In this document: positions 1 to 7,493 of the stretch, piece after piece
How the letters are laid out: each line of letters begins with the position of its first letter
Numbering within the stretch: the first letter of the stretch is position 1
IMG/VR virus record: IMGVR_UViG_3300010371_000113
Coordinates: 1 to 24,100 of that record
Source: a virus
Strand: one strand, 5' to 3'
Length of the DNA: 24,100 nucleotides
The notes under the pieces: generated by a model
Told to the model about the DNA's origin: nothing
Database searches by the model: none
The model's input: the letters and a program-made list of their open reading frames with translations, nothing else
Made by a program: the position numbers and the translations under genes

Positions 1-1
1 G

Positions 2-391
2 AAAATTGGCCCCTACCCGCCCATGCATCTGGCCAAGGCCGCGTGGCGTCTGCTGGCCGAAATCCAACTATTCTGCGAAGCCCGCAAGGCTGCGGAGCAA
101 CAGGTGGCCACCACCGGGTTTGTTCACCCGCTGATGGTTCCCATGGAATTCCAACAGCCCCCGCCCAACGCGCCCGTCACGTTCACTGGTCAGTTGCAAC
201 TGGCCTGCGGTTGTTTCCGCGCGTGCTCATGCCCGCCCCTGCCGCAGTCGTCTGGGCCGTTGCTCTTAGTTCCCACGGGACCCAAGGACCCCAAGGGCGT
301 GCCCTACCTGACGCAGGCCAAGACGGAGCAGCGCGAGCTATACGCCGCTGACGCCGTTGACGACCGACGCGAGTTTGACCCCGCCGATTAG
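2..391 (+). CDS. Unrecognised phage protein, C-terminal part (5' end outside window)
   Basis: The reading frame is open to the left edge, so this is probably the 3' end of a longer gene; the first internal ATG is at 23. I do not recognise the family. Codons in this frame mostly end in C or G, like the neighbouring genes, while the overlapping frame starting at 43 reads as low-quality sequence. The protein has an Ala/Glu-rich start, a proline-rich middle, a tight cysteine cluster (CGCFRACSC) and an acidic tail ending EFDPAD. It lies directly upstream of the head protease gene, where portal or minor head genes usually sit, so a head-related role is possible. This rests on position only. Confidence 0.5.
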   Translation, partial: KIGPYPPMHLAKAAWRLLAEIQLFCEARKAAEQQVATTGFVHPLMVPMEFQQPPPNAPVTFTGQLQLACGCFRACSCPPLPQSSGPLLLVPTGPKDPKGVPYLTQAKTEQRELYAADAVDDRREFDPAD

Positions 392-401
392 ACATAAGCT
401 T

Positions 402-442
402 GCGACATATCCCACGGGACGCTATCCTGTGGGGTATGTCGC
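402..442 (+). promoter_or_regulatory. 18-bp hairpin between genes, overlapping a possible promoter and the likely start codon
   Basis: Arms 402-419 and 425-442 pair over 18 bp (16 Watson-Crick, 2 G-U when read as plus-strand RNA) around the 5-nt loop CGCTA. The 3' arm contains the ATG at 436 of the protease gene. No T-run follows, so it is not a classical intrinsic terminator. The same bases also hold a weak sigma70-like pair, TTGCGA (400-405) and TATCCT (423-428), 17 bp apart. It could be an RNase III processing site, a translational control element, or an operator with promoter. Confidence 0.55.
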
Positions 443-1638
443 GAGCCCAACCCGCCTTTGACCGTAGCCTACGCCACCGTGATGCCTTCGGGCGCATGCG
501 GGTGGAGCTTACGAACATTTCCAAGGCGAACGTTTGCCCCTACTACGGGCGCGAAATCCCCAACCACGAAGCCCTTGGCCTGGACGCCAACAAGGTTTAC
601 CGGCTCTACCGGCACCCTGAAGAACTGGAGCGCGCGGCGCCCACGTTCGATATGGTCCCGGTCATGGACGAGCACGTGGTGGTTGACGCCGACAGCCCGC
701 AAAAGGACTACATTGCGGGCACCACGGGCAGCGGCGCCAAGTTCGTTTTCCCCTACCTGAAAGTCCCCATGGCCGTGTGGGTTGGCGACTCGATTGACGA
801 AGTCCGCCAGCAAAAGAAGCGGCAACTGTCCTGCGGGTACACCTACACCGCAGATATGACCCCTGGCGTAACCCCGGAAGGTGTTGCGTATGACGGGGTA
901 ATGAGACATATTATTGGCAACCACGTTGCACTGGTCCGCGAAGGCAGGGCCGGGCCGGACGTAATGGTGGCGGACGAAATGCCCGCCGAACTATCGCAGG
1001 AAATCACACCGATGAAGCAGCAAGCCATTGTTGAATCCGTTCTGACCGTGCTGGGCGTCACAACCGCTACGGCGGAGCAGAAGACAGCCCTGGACGCAGC
1101 GTTGGACGGTGCCATGTGTTCCGCGTCTGAGAAAGCAGCGGCGGACGCCCGCGCGAAGGCGGAGCAAGAAGCCTACGACGCGGACCCGGAAGCGTACGAG
1201 GATGACCCGGACAACAAGGGCAAGAAGCGGCGCAAGGCGAAAAAGGTAGCGGGAGCCAGTGACACGGCCGTCACGCCCCCGGCTGCGGCCCCTGTCCTGG
1301 CGGCCGACTCGGTCACCAAAGCGGACGCCGCGAAGCTGGCGCAGGATGCCGCCACGGCTGCCGTAGCTGCGGAGCGCGCGTTGGTCGCGGCTCGCGCGGA
1401 TGTGACGGACATCGTGGGCGCCGTTGCCCTCGACTCGGCGGAGGGCGTCTACCGCTTCGCGCTGAAAGAGTCGGGGGTGGCCGGCCATGACACCATTCAC
1501 GAGTCCGCGCTGCCGGCCCTGTGGGCTCAGGTGAAGGCGGGCAAGGCGTCCAAGGCTGCTGCGGCTGACGCGGCCCTGACCAGCGACGCCAAGCCAGCGG
1601 CCGACGCCAAGGCGTTGGTTGCTGCAATCGGTATCTAA
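436..1638 (+). CDS. DUF2213 family head maturation protease with fused scaffold-like tail
   Basis: About 400 residues. Residues 15-165 match the DUF2213 pattern: an N-terminal ISKANVCPYYGREIP stretch, DEH at 78-80, KRQLSCGY near 118-125 and GNHVALVREGRAGP at 151-164. By analogy with HK97-type prohead proteases, His80 and Ser122 are candidate catalytic residues (inference). From about residue 175 the chain becomes Ala/Lys/Glu-rich with a basic KGKKRRKAKK patch, typical of an internal scaffold that is cleaved during capsid maturation. The ATG at 436 was chosen because it gives the usual N-terminus. An in-frame TTG at 400 and an ATG at 496 are alternatives, and no good ribosome binding site decides between them. 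Its place just before cement and capsid genes fits a head assembly role. Confidence 0.82.
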   Translation: MSRAQPAFDRSLRHRDAFGRMRVELTNISKANVCPYYGREIPNHEALGLDANKVYRLYRHPEELERAAPTFDMVPVMDEHVVVDADSPQKDYIAGTTGSGAKFVFPYLKVPMAVWVGDSIDEVRQQKKRQLSCGYTYTADMTPGVTPEGVAYDGVMRHIIGNHVALVREGRAGPDVMVADEMPAELSQEITPMKQQAIVESVLTVLGVTTATAEQKTALDAALDGAMCSASEKAAADARAKAEQEAYDADPEAYEDDPDNKGKKRRKAKKVAGASDTAVTPPAAAPVLAADSVTKADAAKLAQDAATAAVAAERALVAARADVTDIVGAVALDSAEGVYRFALKESGVAGHDTIHESALPALWAQVKAGKASKAAAADAALTSDAKPAADAKALVAAIGI

Positions 1639-1650
1639 GGGGCTTTCCAC

Positions 1651-2646
1651 ATGAGCTTTCCCACACGAGTCAATGCACAGCCGGCCCCGGCAGTACCGGG
1701 CGGGTTCGCGGGCTGCAACCCGCGCGCTGCTGTGCTCGCGCCACCGGGCGGCTACGTCGCTGCGCCAGACTATCCGGCCAGCTTCGGCGGAGCCACCAAG
1801 GAAGCCCTGATAGTGGGCCGCTTCGCGTGGTTCAACTACGCCACCGGGCAGGCTTCGAACTACTACCAGCCGGGCAGCATTCTGGGCTTCGTGCAGCGCC
1901 AGAACGGTATGACCGTCATCAAGGACTTCCTTGGTGAATCCCGCCTTGGCTTCCAACAGGGCTTCCCTGTCACCGGCCACAACCAAGGGGACTTCTACGC
2001 TGACTTCACGCCCGGCCCAGACGCCGCTGGCCTGACTGTCTACGCGGACCCCGTCACAGGACAAGCCACGGCGGCTGCAGCCGGCCAGGGCGTCCAGTTC
2101 GCCATTACGGCATCCCTGGCCAATACGGGCGTCCTGACGGTCACCGTGACCGCTGGAACGCTGGCCGTGGGCCAAGTCGTCACCGGCACCAACGTGCCCG
2201 TGGGCTCTTTCATCACGGCCCAGCTTACCGGCACAGCCGGCAGCACGGGCACGTACCAGTTGAACCAGGGCGCCACTGTCGGCAGTGAAGCCATGGTGGC
2301 CACCGGTAAGGTGGAGACGAAGTTCAAACTGGCGCAGCCGGTTGCGGGCGCGGTTGCCTTCACGGGCGCGTGGCTTGGCACGGTGGTGCCGGCTGGCGCA
2401 CCCTTCGCGGGTTTGACCGTGGCGGATGGTCTGTTGACCGTCAGCGCGGTGGCCAGTGGAACGTTGGCTCCGGGCCAGCTTCTGGGCGGCACCAACGTGC
2501 CGGCCTTTGCTCAGATTCTGAGCCAGAAGAGCGGCACCCCTGGCGGCACGGGTGTGTATCTCACCAACCTTTTTGCGCTGATTGCGTCCGAATCCCTGAC
2601 CGCTGGTCAGGGTGACACGGCCAAAATCAGCACGTGGCAGGCATAA
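1651..2646 (+). CDS. Structural cement-type protein, paralog 1, with two inserted beta modules
   Basis: 331 residues. The core (1-140) and the C-terminus (TAKISTW) match phage structural cement proteins of the Gp24 type, which sit on the outside of capsids: an NPRAAVLAP start, VGRFAW at 55-60, GFVQR, GDFYADF and VYADPVTG. Between core and end are two Gly/Thr/Val-rich beta modules, residues about 151-218 and 252-318, each with an LTVxxVxxGTLxxGQ...GTNVP pattern. The start ATG has a good Shine-Dalgarno (AAGGGG, 8 nt upstream) overlapping the previous stop. It is the first of three tandem paralogs before the capsid gene. Family assignment is from memory of conserved motifs. Confidence 0.75.
   Translation: MSFPTRVNAQPAPAVPGGFAGCNPRAAVLAPPGGYVAAPDYPASFGGATKEALIVGRFAWFNYATGQASNYYQPGSILGFVQRQNGMTVIKDFLGESRLGFQQGFPVTGHNQGDFYADFTPGPDAAGLTVYADPVTGQATAAAAGQGVQFAITASLANTGVLTVTVTAGTLAVGQVVTGTNVPVGSFITAQLTGTAGSTGTYQLNQGATVGSEAMVATGKVETKFKLAQPVAGAVAFTGAWLGTVVPAGAPFAGLTVADGLLTVSAVASGTLAPGQLLGGTNVPAFAQILSQKSGTPGGTGVYLTNLFALIASESLTAGQGDTAKISTWQA
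2105..2151 (+). repeat. Module repeat copy 1 (partner at 3921-3967)
   Basis: This 47-base stretch in cement paralog 1 and its partner at 3921-3967 in paralog 3 are almost identical at the DNA level, with only a few, mainly third-position, differences, and encode the same TASLANTGVLTVTV segment. The genes are otherwise strongly diverged, so the module start is better conserved than the genes that carry it. Confidence 0.7.
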
Positions 2647-2648
2647 CC

Positions 2649-3431
2649 ATGACTCAGGTTACCAACAGCGGGTTTCAGACCATCGTCAACCGTCAGCCCG
2701 CCGTGGGGCAGGCTGGCGACTTCTACGGCACCAACCCGCGTACTGTGATCCTGTCGGGCAATTCCCCAGCGGGTGGCGCGGGCAACAGCGGCGCCGCTGC
2801 GCTTGGTCAGTTGGTCGCACCCCACAGCGTGGACGGCTTCCAGCCGGACGGGCTGGTGGTCGGGAACTTCGCGTGGGTTGACCTGACCAGTGGCAACGTT
2901 TCGCAGGGGTACAACACCAACGGCCAGTTGGGTGTGCTCCACCGGGATGACACGGCCGTCATTGTCACGTATCTGGGCATTTCCACGTACGTGCAGAATG
3001 CGGGCTTTGCCATCACCCTGTTTTCCAACGCCGACATCTGGGCACTGTTCGCGGCGGGCGCGGCAGTCGGCCAGAAGGTGTGGGCGGACCCCGTCACGGG
3101 TGCGCCGGTAGCTGGCGGGGCCGCTGCGCCCACGACGGCCAGCTTTACCGGCGCCGTGAACCACCTTACCAACGTACTGACGGTCACCGCTGTGGCGTCG
3201 GGTGTGTTGGGCCAGGGTGCGGTGATTGCTGGCGCGAGCGTGCCGGCAGGGTCGCAGATTCTGTCACAGGTTTCCGGCACCCCTGGCGGTATCGGAACGT
3301 ACAACGTCAGCGGCACGTATGGCGCGGACGTTGCAGCCGAAGCCATGACCGTGGCGGCCGTTGCTACTCCCTGGAAGGTCAAGTCCAAGGCGGGCAATGG
3401 TGAGACGGCAAAAATTTCAGCTTGGGGCTAA
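2649..3431 (+). CDS. Structural cement-type protein, paralog 2, with one beta module
   Basis: 260 residues. It shares the core pattern of its neighbours: RQPAVGQAGDF, NPRTVIL, VGNFAW at 71-76, GVLHRD, VGQKVWADPVTG and the closing GETAKISAWG. A single beta module lies at about 162-236 and resembles the second module of the upstream paralog most closely (QILSQ-SGTPGG-G). The ATG at 2649 comes two bases after the previous stop; an in-frame GTG at 2634 would overlap the upstream gene and is less likely. It probably decorates the capsid shell. Whether all paralogs are in the virion cannot be seen from sequence. Confidence 0.72.
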   Translation: MTQVTNSGFQTIVNRQPAVGQAGDFYGTNPRTVILSGNSPAGGAGNSGAAALGQLVAPHSVDGFQPDGLVVGNFAWVDLTSGNVSQGYNTNGQLGVLHRDDTAVIVTYLGISTYVQNAGFAITLFSNADIWALFAAGAAVGQKVWADPVTGAPVAGGAAAPTTASFTGAVNHLTNVLTVTAVASGVLGQGAVIAGASVPAGSQILSQVSGTPGGIGTYNVSGTYGADVAAEAMTVAAVATPWKVKSKAGNGETAKISAWG

Positions 3432-3433
3432 CC

Positions 3434-4201
3434 ATGGGCTTTCAGACAAAAGTCAATCTTCAGCCGGGCGTTGCGCAGGCCGGTGATTTCGCGGATGCCA
3501 ACATCCGTTCCACCGTACTGGCCGGCCCTGGCGGGTTCATTGCGGCGCCCTTGCCGCGTGGCCCCATTGTGGGGAATTTCGCGTGGGGCAACCAAAATCC
3601 CACGCTGTTGGACGCGTCGGTGGAAGTCTCGGGCCAGTCGGGCACGAGTGAGGGCCAGCAGGTGGTTGGAAACTACCAGGGTGAGACGGGCTGCGAAATC
3701 GGCTTTGTGCACCGTGGCAGCAACCCGGCCATCATTGTGGGCTACCTTGACGACTCCACGGAGTACGTCCAGCCCGGCCTGTTGGTCACCCTGTTCAATA
3801 AGGGCGGGTTCTTCGCGTCCTTCGCGGCGGGCGCCACGCCCGGCCAAAAGGTGTTCGCGCTGTACAAGGACGGTTCCGTTGTAGCTGCGGCTGCCGGCAC
3901 GTCCACACAGGTTGCCAGCGTTACGGCGTCCCTGGCCAACACCGGTGTCCTGACGGTCACGGTTGTGGGCTCCGGTACGGTCAACGTCGGGGACGTGGCC
4001 ACAGACGCGGCGGGCAACAGCTACGCCATCACGAAACAGCTTACCGGCACCCTCGGGGGCGTCGGAACTTACCAGACCAGCCTGACGGGAGTAACGCAGG
4101 CTAGCGGAACGGTCTCCACTGCTGATAGAGTGGAGACTGCTTATTATGTTGACTCGCCAGCGGCTGCTGGTGAGCTTGCGAAAATCACCACTTGGGGTTA
4201 A
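3434..4201 (+). CDS. Structural cement-type protein, paralog 3, with one beta module
   Basis: 255 residues. It opens MGFQTKVNLQPGVAQAGDFA, the most family-typical N-terminus of the set, then NIRSTVLAGPGG, VGNFAW, GFVHRG, FAAGATPGQKVFA and the closing AGELAKITTWG. The beta module at about 165-230 begins TASLANTGVLTVTV, identical over 14 residues to the first module of paralog 1. The ATG at 3434 is preferred over the in-frame TTG at 3422, which lies inside the previous gene. It sits immediately upstream of the major capsid gene, the usual position for cement or decoration proteins. Confidence 0.75.
   Translation: MGFQTKVNLQPGVAQAGDFADANIRSTVLAGPGGFIAAPLPRGPIVGNFAWGNQNPTLLDASVEVSGQSGTSEGQQVVGNYQGETGCEIGFVHRGSNPAIIVGYLDDSTEYVQPGLLVTLFNKGGFFASFAAGATPGQKVFALYKDGSVVAAAAGTSTQVASVTASLANTGVLTVTVVGSGTVNVGDVATDAAGNSYAITKQLTGTLGGVGTYQTSLTGVTQASGTVSTADRVETAYYVDSPAAAGELAKITTWG
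3921..3967 (+). repeat. Module repeat copy 2 (partner at 2105-2151)
   Basis: This is the direct-repeat partner of 2105-2151 and lies at the start of the beta module in cement paralog 3. Confidence 0.7.
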
Positions 4202-4204
4202 GCC

Positions 4205-5317
4205 ATGCGCCTTGCGTTTGATTCAAAAGCTTTTCATGCCGCCCTGCGGGCTGGCCACGGTGCCGCTGTACTGGCGCGTGCGTCGGCTTCCAAGGGTATC
4301 CACTTCCACAACCGCGACATGGCCGAAATCGCCATTGACCAAATGAAGGTCATTGCGCGTGACGCCGCGTTGGGCATCACTGCGGACCAGTTCGGTGGCA
4401 TTGCGCTGGACGCGCAGCCGGAGCTTGTCACGGTGGCCAACGCGGGCATCCCGGCCTTCCTGACCAACTGGGTTGACCCCAAAATCATCGAAGTGTTGGT
4501 GAGCCCCATGAAGGCCGCCAGCATCTACGGTGAACAGAAAAAGGGTGACTGGACCACCGAAGATATTTACTTCGAAGTGGTTGAGTCGCAGGGTGAGGTT
4601 ACCAGCTACGGTGACTTCAACAGCAACGGCAACGCGGACTACAACGCGAACTTTCCGCAGCGCCAGTGCTACCACTACCAGACCATGACGCAGTGGGGTG
4701 AGCGTGAGCTTGCCAAGGCTGCGCTGGCCAAGATTGACGCGGCCAGCCGCAAGAATCTGGCGTCTGTGTTGGTCCTGAACAAGTTTCAGAATGCCAGCTA
4801 CTTCTTCGGCATCCAGGGCTTGAAGATTTTCGGCGGGTTGAATGATCCCACGCTGTACGCTCCGCTGACTGCCACGGTTGCGTGGGGCACCGAGACGGAC
4901 CCCGTTGTCATCTATGACGACATCCGCCGCATTTACCAGCAGGTGGTGAGTCAGGCCAACGGCACCGTGGAACTGTCCATGGAGTCCCCCATGGTCCTGG
5001 CAATGAGCCCGACCAATCAGGTGAACCTGAAGAAGGCCAACCAGTTCAACGAGTCGGTGCTTTCCCTGCTCAAGACGAACTTCCCCAACATCCGGTTTGA
5101 AACGGCCGTGGAGTATTCCACCACGTCGGGCGAACTGGTCCAGCTTATCATTGAAGGGGTGGAGGGCCAGGAAACGGCCACCTGCTCGTTCACCGAAAAG
5201 CTGCGCGCCCATGCGGTTGTGCAGGACACGTCAAGCTGGAAGCAGAAGAAGAGCCAGGGCACGAGCGGCACTGTCATCTTCCGCAGCTTCCTGATTGGCC
5301 AGATGATTACTTCGTAA
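4205..5317 (+). CDS. Major capsid protein, DUF2184 family (HK97-like fold expected)
   Basis: 370 residues. It has features of DUF2184 phage capsid proteins: an N-terminal arm, IPAFLTNWVDPKIIEVL near 84-100, a YGEQKKGDWTT segment, SYGDFNSNGNADYNANFPQRQ, and a C-terminal region ending GTVIFRSFLIGQMITS. This family forms the icosahedral shell. Length fits the family. The ATG lies 3 nt after the upstream stop with TGGGG about 8 nt before it. Four cement-type genes surround it, and the protease/scaffold gene lies upstream. There is no obvious long cleavable N-terminal domain, consistent with a separate scaffold carried on the protease gene. Confidence 0.88.
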   Translation: MRLAFDSKAFHAALRAGHGAAVLARASASKGIHFHNRDMAEIAIDQMKVIARDAALGITADQFGGIALDAQPELVTVANAGIPAFLTNWVDPKIIEVLVSPMKAASIYGEQKKGDWTTEDIYFEVVESQGEVTSYGDFNSNGNADYNANFPQRQCYHYQTMTQWGERELAKAALAKIDAASRKNLASVLVLNKFQNASYFFGIQGLKIFGGLNDPTLYAPLTATVAWGTETDPVVIYDDIRRIYQQVVSQANGTVELSMESPMVLAMSPTNQVNLKKANQFNESVLSLLKTNFPNIRFETAVEYSTTSGELVQLIIEGVEGQETATCSFTEKLRAHAVVQDTSSWKQKKSQGTSGTVIFRSFLIGQMITS

Positions 5318-5319
5318 TC

Positions 5320-5889
5320 GTGCGCGCCCTCAACACGGCGGGGCGTCCCCCTGCGGTTGAGGGCGCTTTCGCTTCCTACAACCCCCGCTTTCAGATACCT
5401 GCCGGCCCTGGCGCCCTTGTTGGTGAACCCAACGGGGTGTCAGTGGGCCGGTTCGGCTGGGCTGACCTTGCCACCGGGCTGGTCTACTCGGCCCGCCAGG
5501 ACCCTACCAACCTGCTGGGCTTCGTCTACCCGACCAAACGCGGGTGGCGTCGCACGTATTGGGACAAGACGCGGCGGGCGCTGGTCTCGCGCGGGGGCTT
5601 CGAACTGACCTTGGCCCGCGCTGGGGACTTCTGGGCGCGGTTCCCACAGGGGGCCATCCCCGGCCAGGACGTGTGGGCCAACCAGACTGACGGCACCCTG
5701 TTGGCCCTGGAGCGCCAGGACTTGACCGGGTGGACGGCCGACAGTGTGGACGTGACCGCAGACAATACCGGCGCCACGGCAGACGGGGGCTTTGGATACC
5801 CCGGCTACGAATTGACCCCTTGGCAAGTCATCTCGTATGCTGGCGCTGGCGAACTTGCCATAATCACCACTTGGAGTTTTACACCGTGA
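5320..5889 (+). CDS. Structural cement-type protein, paralog 4, without inserted module
   Basis: 189 residues from a GTG start 2 nt after the capsid gene stop, suggesting translational coupling. It carries the bare family core: FASYNPRFQIPAGPGALVG, VGRFGWADLATG, LLGFVYPTKR, GDFWARFPQGAIPGQDVWA and the closing AGELAIITTWS. The C-terminal part (about 135-165) is a short Asp/Thr/Gly-rich link where the others carry the beta modules. It may be the minimal form of the decoration protein, or a shell protein with a different symmetry position. Assignment is by motif similarity to its neighbours. Confidence 0.7.
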   Translation: MRALNTAGRPPAVEGAFASYNPRFQIPAGPGALVGEPNGVSVGRFGWADLATGLVYSARQDPTNLLGFVYPTKRGWRRTYWDKTRRALVSRGGFELTLARAGDFWARFPQGAIPGQDVWANQTDGTLLALERQDLTGWTADSVDVTADNTGATADGGFGYPGYELTPWQVISYAGAGELAIITTWSFTP

Positions 5890-6320
5890 GCACGCAACCG
5901 AATCGACCAGGGGAAGGAAACAAGCCCCAGAATCAGACCAACAGCACCACCACGTGCATTGTTGGCTGCAAGCTGCCGGCTGGCCTTCTCATTGAAATGG
6001 GCAGCAAAGAGGAAGGCACGTACACGTCCCTGAAGCTGAACGGGGCCGCCACCCTTCGGGTGCAGGTCATCAACGGCTTTGGCATCACCAAGGGCGTCCC
6101 AACCGCGCTGTTTGACGCGTGGTTCAAGAAGCACGAAAAGCGGACCTTCGTGAAGGCCGGCTTGGTGTTCAAGGTGGACGGCAAGGACATGGACAGCGTG
6201 GAGGATGTGGCCAAGGAATTGAAGGGCCAGAAGTCCGGCTTGGAAAAGCTGGACCCCAAGAAGCTGCCGGCCAACATGGCTGACGTGCAGAAGCACGTAG
6301 AGAAACGGACGGACGACTAA
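5886..6320 (+). CDS. Conserved phage protein of the head region, function unknown
   Basis: 144 residues from a GTG start that overlaps the previous TGA (GTGA). The first 25 residues are polar (Gln/Asn/Thr). The middle has CIVGCKLPAGLLIEMG, a TSLKLNGA turn and GFGITKGVPTALFDAWF followed by KAGLVFKV. The C-terminus is Lys/Glu-rich and probably helical. I recall similar proteins, with a KLPxGL motif and a T-xVxxxFxxAW motif, in the same place in other myoviruses, between capsid and DUF4054 genes, but no function is known to me. A role in head completion or scaffolding is possible from position only. Confidence 0.65.
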   Translation: MSTQPNRPGEGNKPQNQTNSTTTCIVGCKLPAGLLIEMGSKEEGTYTSLKLNGAATLRVQVINGFGITKGVPTALFDAWFKKHEKRTFVKAGLVFKVDGKDMDSVEDVAKELKGQKSGLEKLDPKKLPANMADVQKHVEKRTDD

Positions 6321-6321
6321 C

Positions 6322-6876
6322 ATGACCGTAGTGGGCTGCCCGCCGTCGTCTCCACCCGTCCACGGTGTTGTTGTTCTCAACACTGCGGACTGGCGTGTCA
6401 ATTACCCGGAATTCACCGGACTGACTGACGCGCAAATTACGGCGGCATTCAACAACGCAACGCTGGTTGTCTCAAACTCGTGTCGGTCACTTATCTGTGA
6501 CGCGGCCAAGCGTGAGCAATTGTTGTACCTGTTGACGGCCCACTGTGCGTTCTTGCGCTTCGGAAGCAACGATGGAGCCGGTAAGGTGGTACCGGCTCCA
6601 GGCGTTGTGGGCCGCATTTCGAGCGCCCACGAAGGCAGCGTAAGCGCCAGCGTAGAGTACGCAAAAGTGACGAACCCCCAAGCGTGGTTCGTACAAACGC
6701 AGTGGGGCGCATTGTTCTGGAATGCCACCGCAAAATACCGCACCATGAGATACGTTCCGCCACCGGTAGGGCTGTGTGGCGGCTGTGGGATGGCTGCGGG
6801 GGCTTGCGTATGTGGGGAAGGGCTAGGACCGACCGGGACGGGGTACGGCTATGGTTACAACGGTGGAACTGCGTAA
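6322..6876 (+). CDS. DUF4054 family head-tail connector protein with extra cysteine tail
   Basis: 184 residues. Residues 20-130 match DUF4054: DWRVNYPEFTGLTDAQI, then helices with KREQLLYLLTAHCAFL, GRISSAHEGSVSASVEY and TQWGALFWNATAKYRTMRYVPPP. Proteins of this family are placed in the neck as head-completion or adaptor proteins. The start ATG is one base after the previous stop. Unusual is the C-terminal extension, which has a C-x2-C-x6-C-x-C pattern (CGGCGMAAGACVC) followed by a Gly/Tyr-rich end. It looks like a small metal-binding knuckle and is not something I recall from the family. Confidence 0.8.
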   Translation: MTVVGCPPSSPPVHGVVVLNTADWRVNYPEFTGLTDAQITAAFNNATLVVSNSCRSLICDAAKREQLLYLLTAHCAFLRFGSNDGAGKVVPAPGVVGRISSAHEGSVSASVEYAKVTNPQAWFVQTQWGALFWNATAKYRTMRYVPPPVGLCGGCGMAAGACVCGEGLGPTGTGYGYGYNGGTA

Positions 6877-7004
6877 CCCCGGAAGATGTTTACACAATCG
6901 AATTTCCCCGCCTGTTGCGGTTTCGCTTGTGGTTAGCTGCGCGGCTCTTTAGGGCAGCGCGTTGGGTGTTGGGGGACTTGGTCCCTGACATTGAAGTGGA
7001 ATGA
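6810..7004 (+). CDS. Small basic, amphipathic protein, tentative
   Basis: 64 residues if the ATG at 6810 is used; GGGGG lies about 8 nt upstream. It overlaps the end of the DUF4054 gene in another frame, so its first 20 residues are uncertain. The non-overlapping part reads YTIEFPRLLRFRLWLA, then ARLFRAARWVLGDLVPDIEVE: an Arg/Leu/Trp-rich helix and an acidic end. Its TGA abuts the ATG of the next gene (TGAATG), the tight junction seen throughout this operon, which supports it. No family is recognised. It could act in the neck or at the membrane. Confidence 0.4.
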   Translation: MWGRARTDRDGVRLWLQRWNCVTPEDVYTIEFPRLLRFRLWLAARLFRAARWVLGDLVPDIEVE

Positions 7005-7493
7005 ATGGCACAGCAAGGTATCAACTGGAAAGGTGGCGGGAACTTCCGCAAGCTGTTGGCGCAGATGGCCGACAAGCTGGGGAAGGGCTCCAGCGTAAGC
7101 GTTGGTTTCTTCGAGAATGAACGCTACACGCCCGTGCACCCTATACGTGGCACGAAACGCCAGCCCATTCCCGTTGCCCAAGCTGCGTTCTGGAATGAGT
7201 TTGGAACGTCGCGAGCCCCAGCCCGCCCGTTTTTCCGCACTGCTGTGCATGCGGGCCAAGGGTACTGGGGCAAGGACTTGGCCGACATTGCGAAGGCTAC
7301 GGGCTACGACTCGCACAAGGCCATGTCCCTTATGGGTGTCATCATCAAGGACGCCGTTGTACAGTCCATTGTTGCCTGGAGCCAGCCACCGAACGCCAAG
7401 CGCACGGTGGAAATCAAGGGCTTCAACAAGCCCCTTATTGATGACGGCACAATGCAGCGCGCTGTTGGTTTCCAAGTCAAGGCGGGTAAATGA
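7005..7493 (+). CDS. Neck protein, HK97 gp10-like (virion morphogenesis)
   Basis: 162 residues. The pattern fits the HK97 gp10 / phage virion morphogenesis superfamily: an N-terminal helix (FRKLLAQMADKLGK), a SVSVGFFENERY strand, PIPVAQAAFWNEFGTSRAPARPFFR, which is the family hallmark, and a C-terminal IKGFNKPLIDDGTMQRAVGF strand pair. Such proteins complete the neck at the head-tail joint. It starts directly after the preceding stop and overlaps the next gene by 4 nt. Length is normal for the group. Confidence 0.8.
   Translation: MAQQGINWKGGGNFRKLLAQMADKLGKGSSVSVGFFENERYTPVHPIRGTKRQPIPVAQAAFWNEFGTSRAPARPFFRTAVHAGQGYWGKDLADIAKATGYDSHKAMSLMGVIIKDAVVQSIVAWSQPPNAKRTVEIKGFNKPLIDDGTMQRAVGFQVKAGK

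Noticed and set aside
43-351. Alternative plus-strand frame over the first gene
   Set aside because: Codon third positions and composition favour the other frame, which is also open to the window edge.
402-442. Intrinsic terminator
   Set aside because: The stem is strong but is followed by mixed GC-rich sequence without a T-run, and it lies at the start of a gene in the same operon.
991-2175. Long minus-strand open frame (394 residues), and similar ones at 4223-5212, 13453-14346 and 15349-16341
   Set aside because: They lie fully opposite well-supported structural genes, have low-complexity Arg/Gly/His-rich composition and no family motifs. They come from the GC-rich codon use of the sense genes.
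5730-5885. N-terminal extension of the gene at 5886
   Set aside because: It lies inside the fourth cement gene in another frame, and the GTG at 5886 makes the usual GTGA overlap.
6851-6952. Short frames starting at ATG 6851 and ATG 6886
   Set aside because: They are 33 and 16 codons, stop inside the small gene and have no adjacent start for coupling. The frame ending at 7004 fits better.
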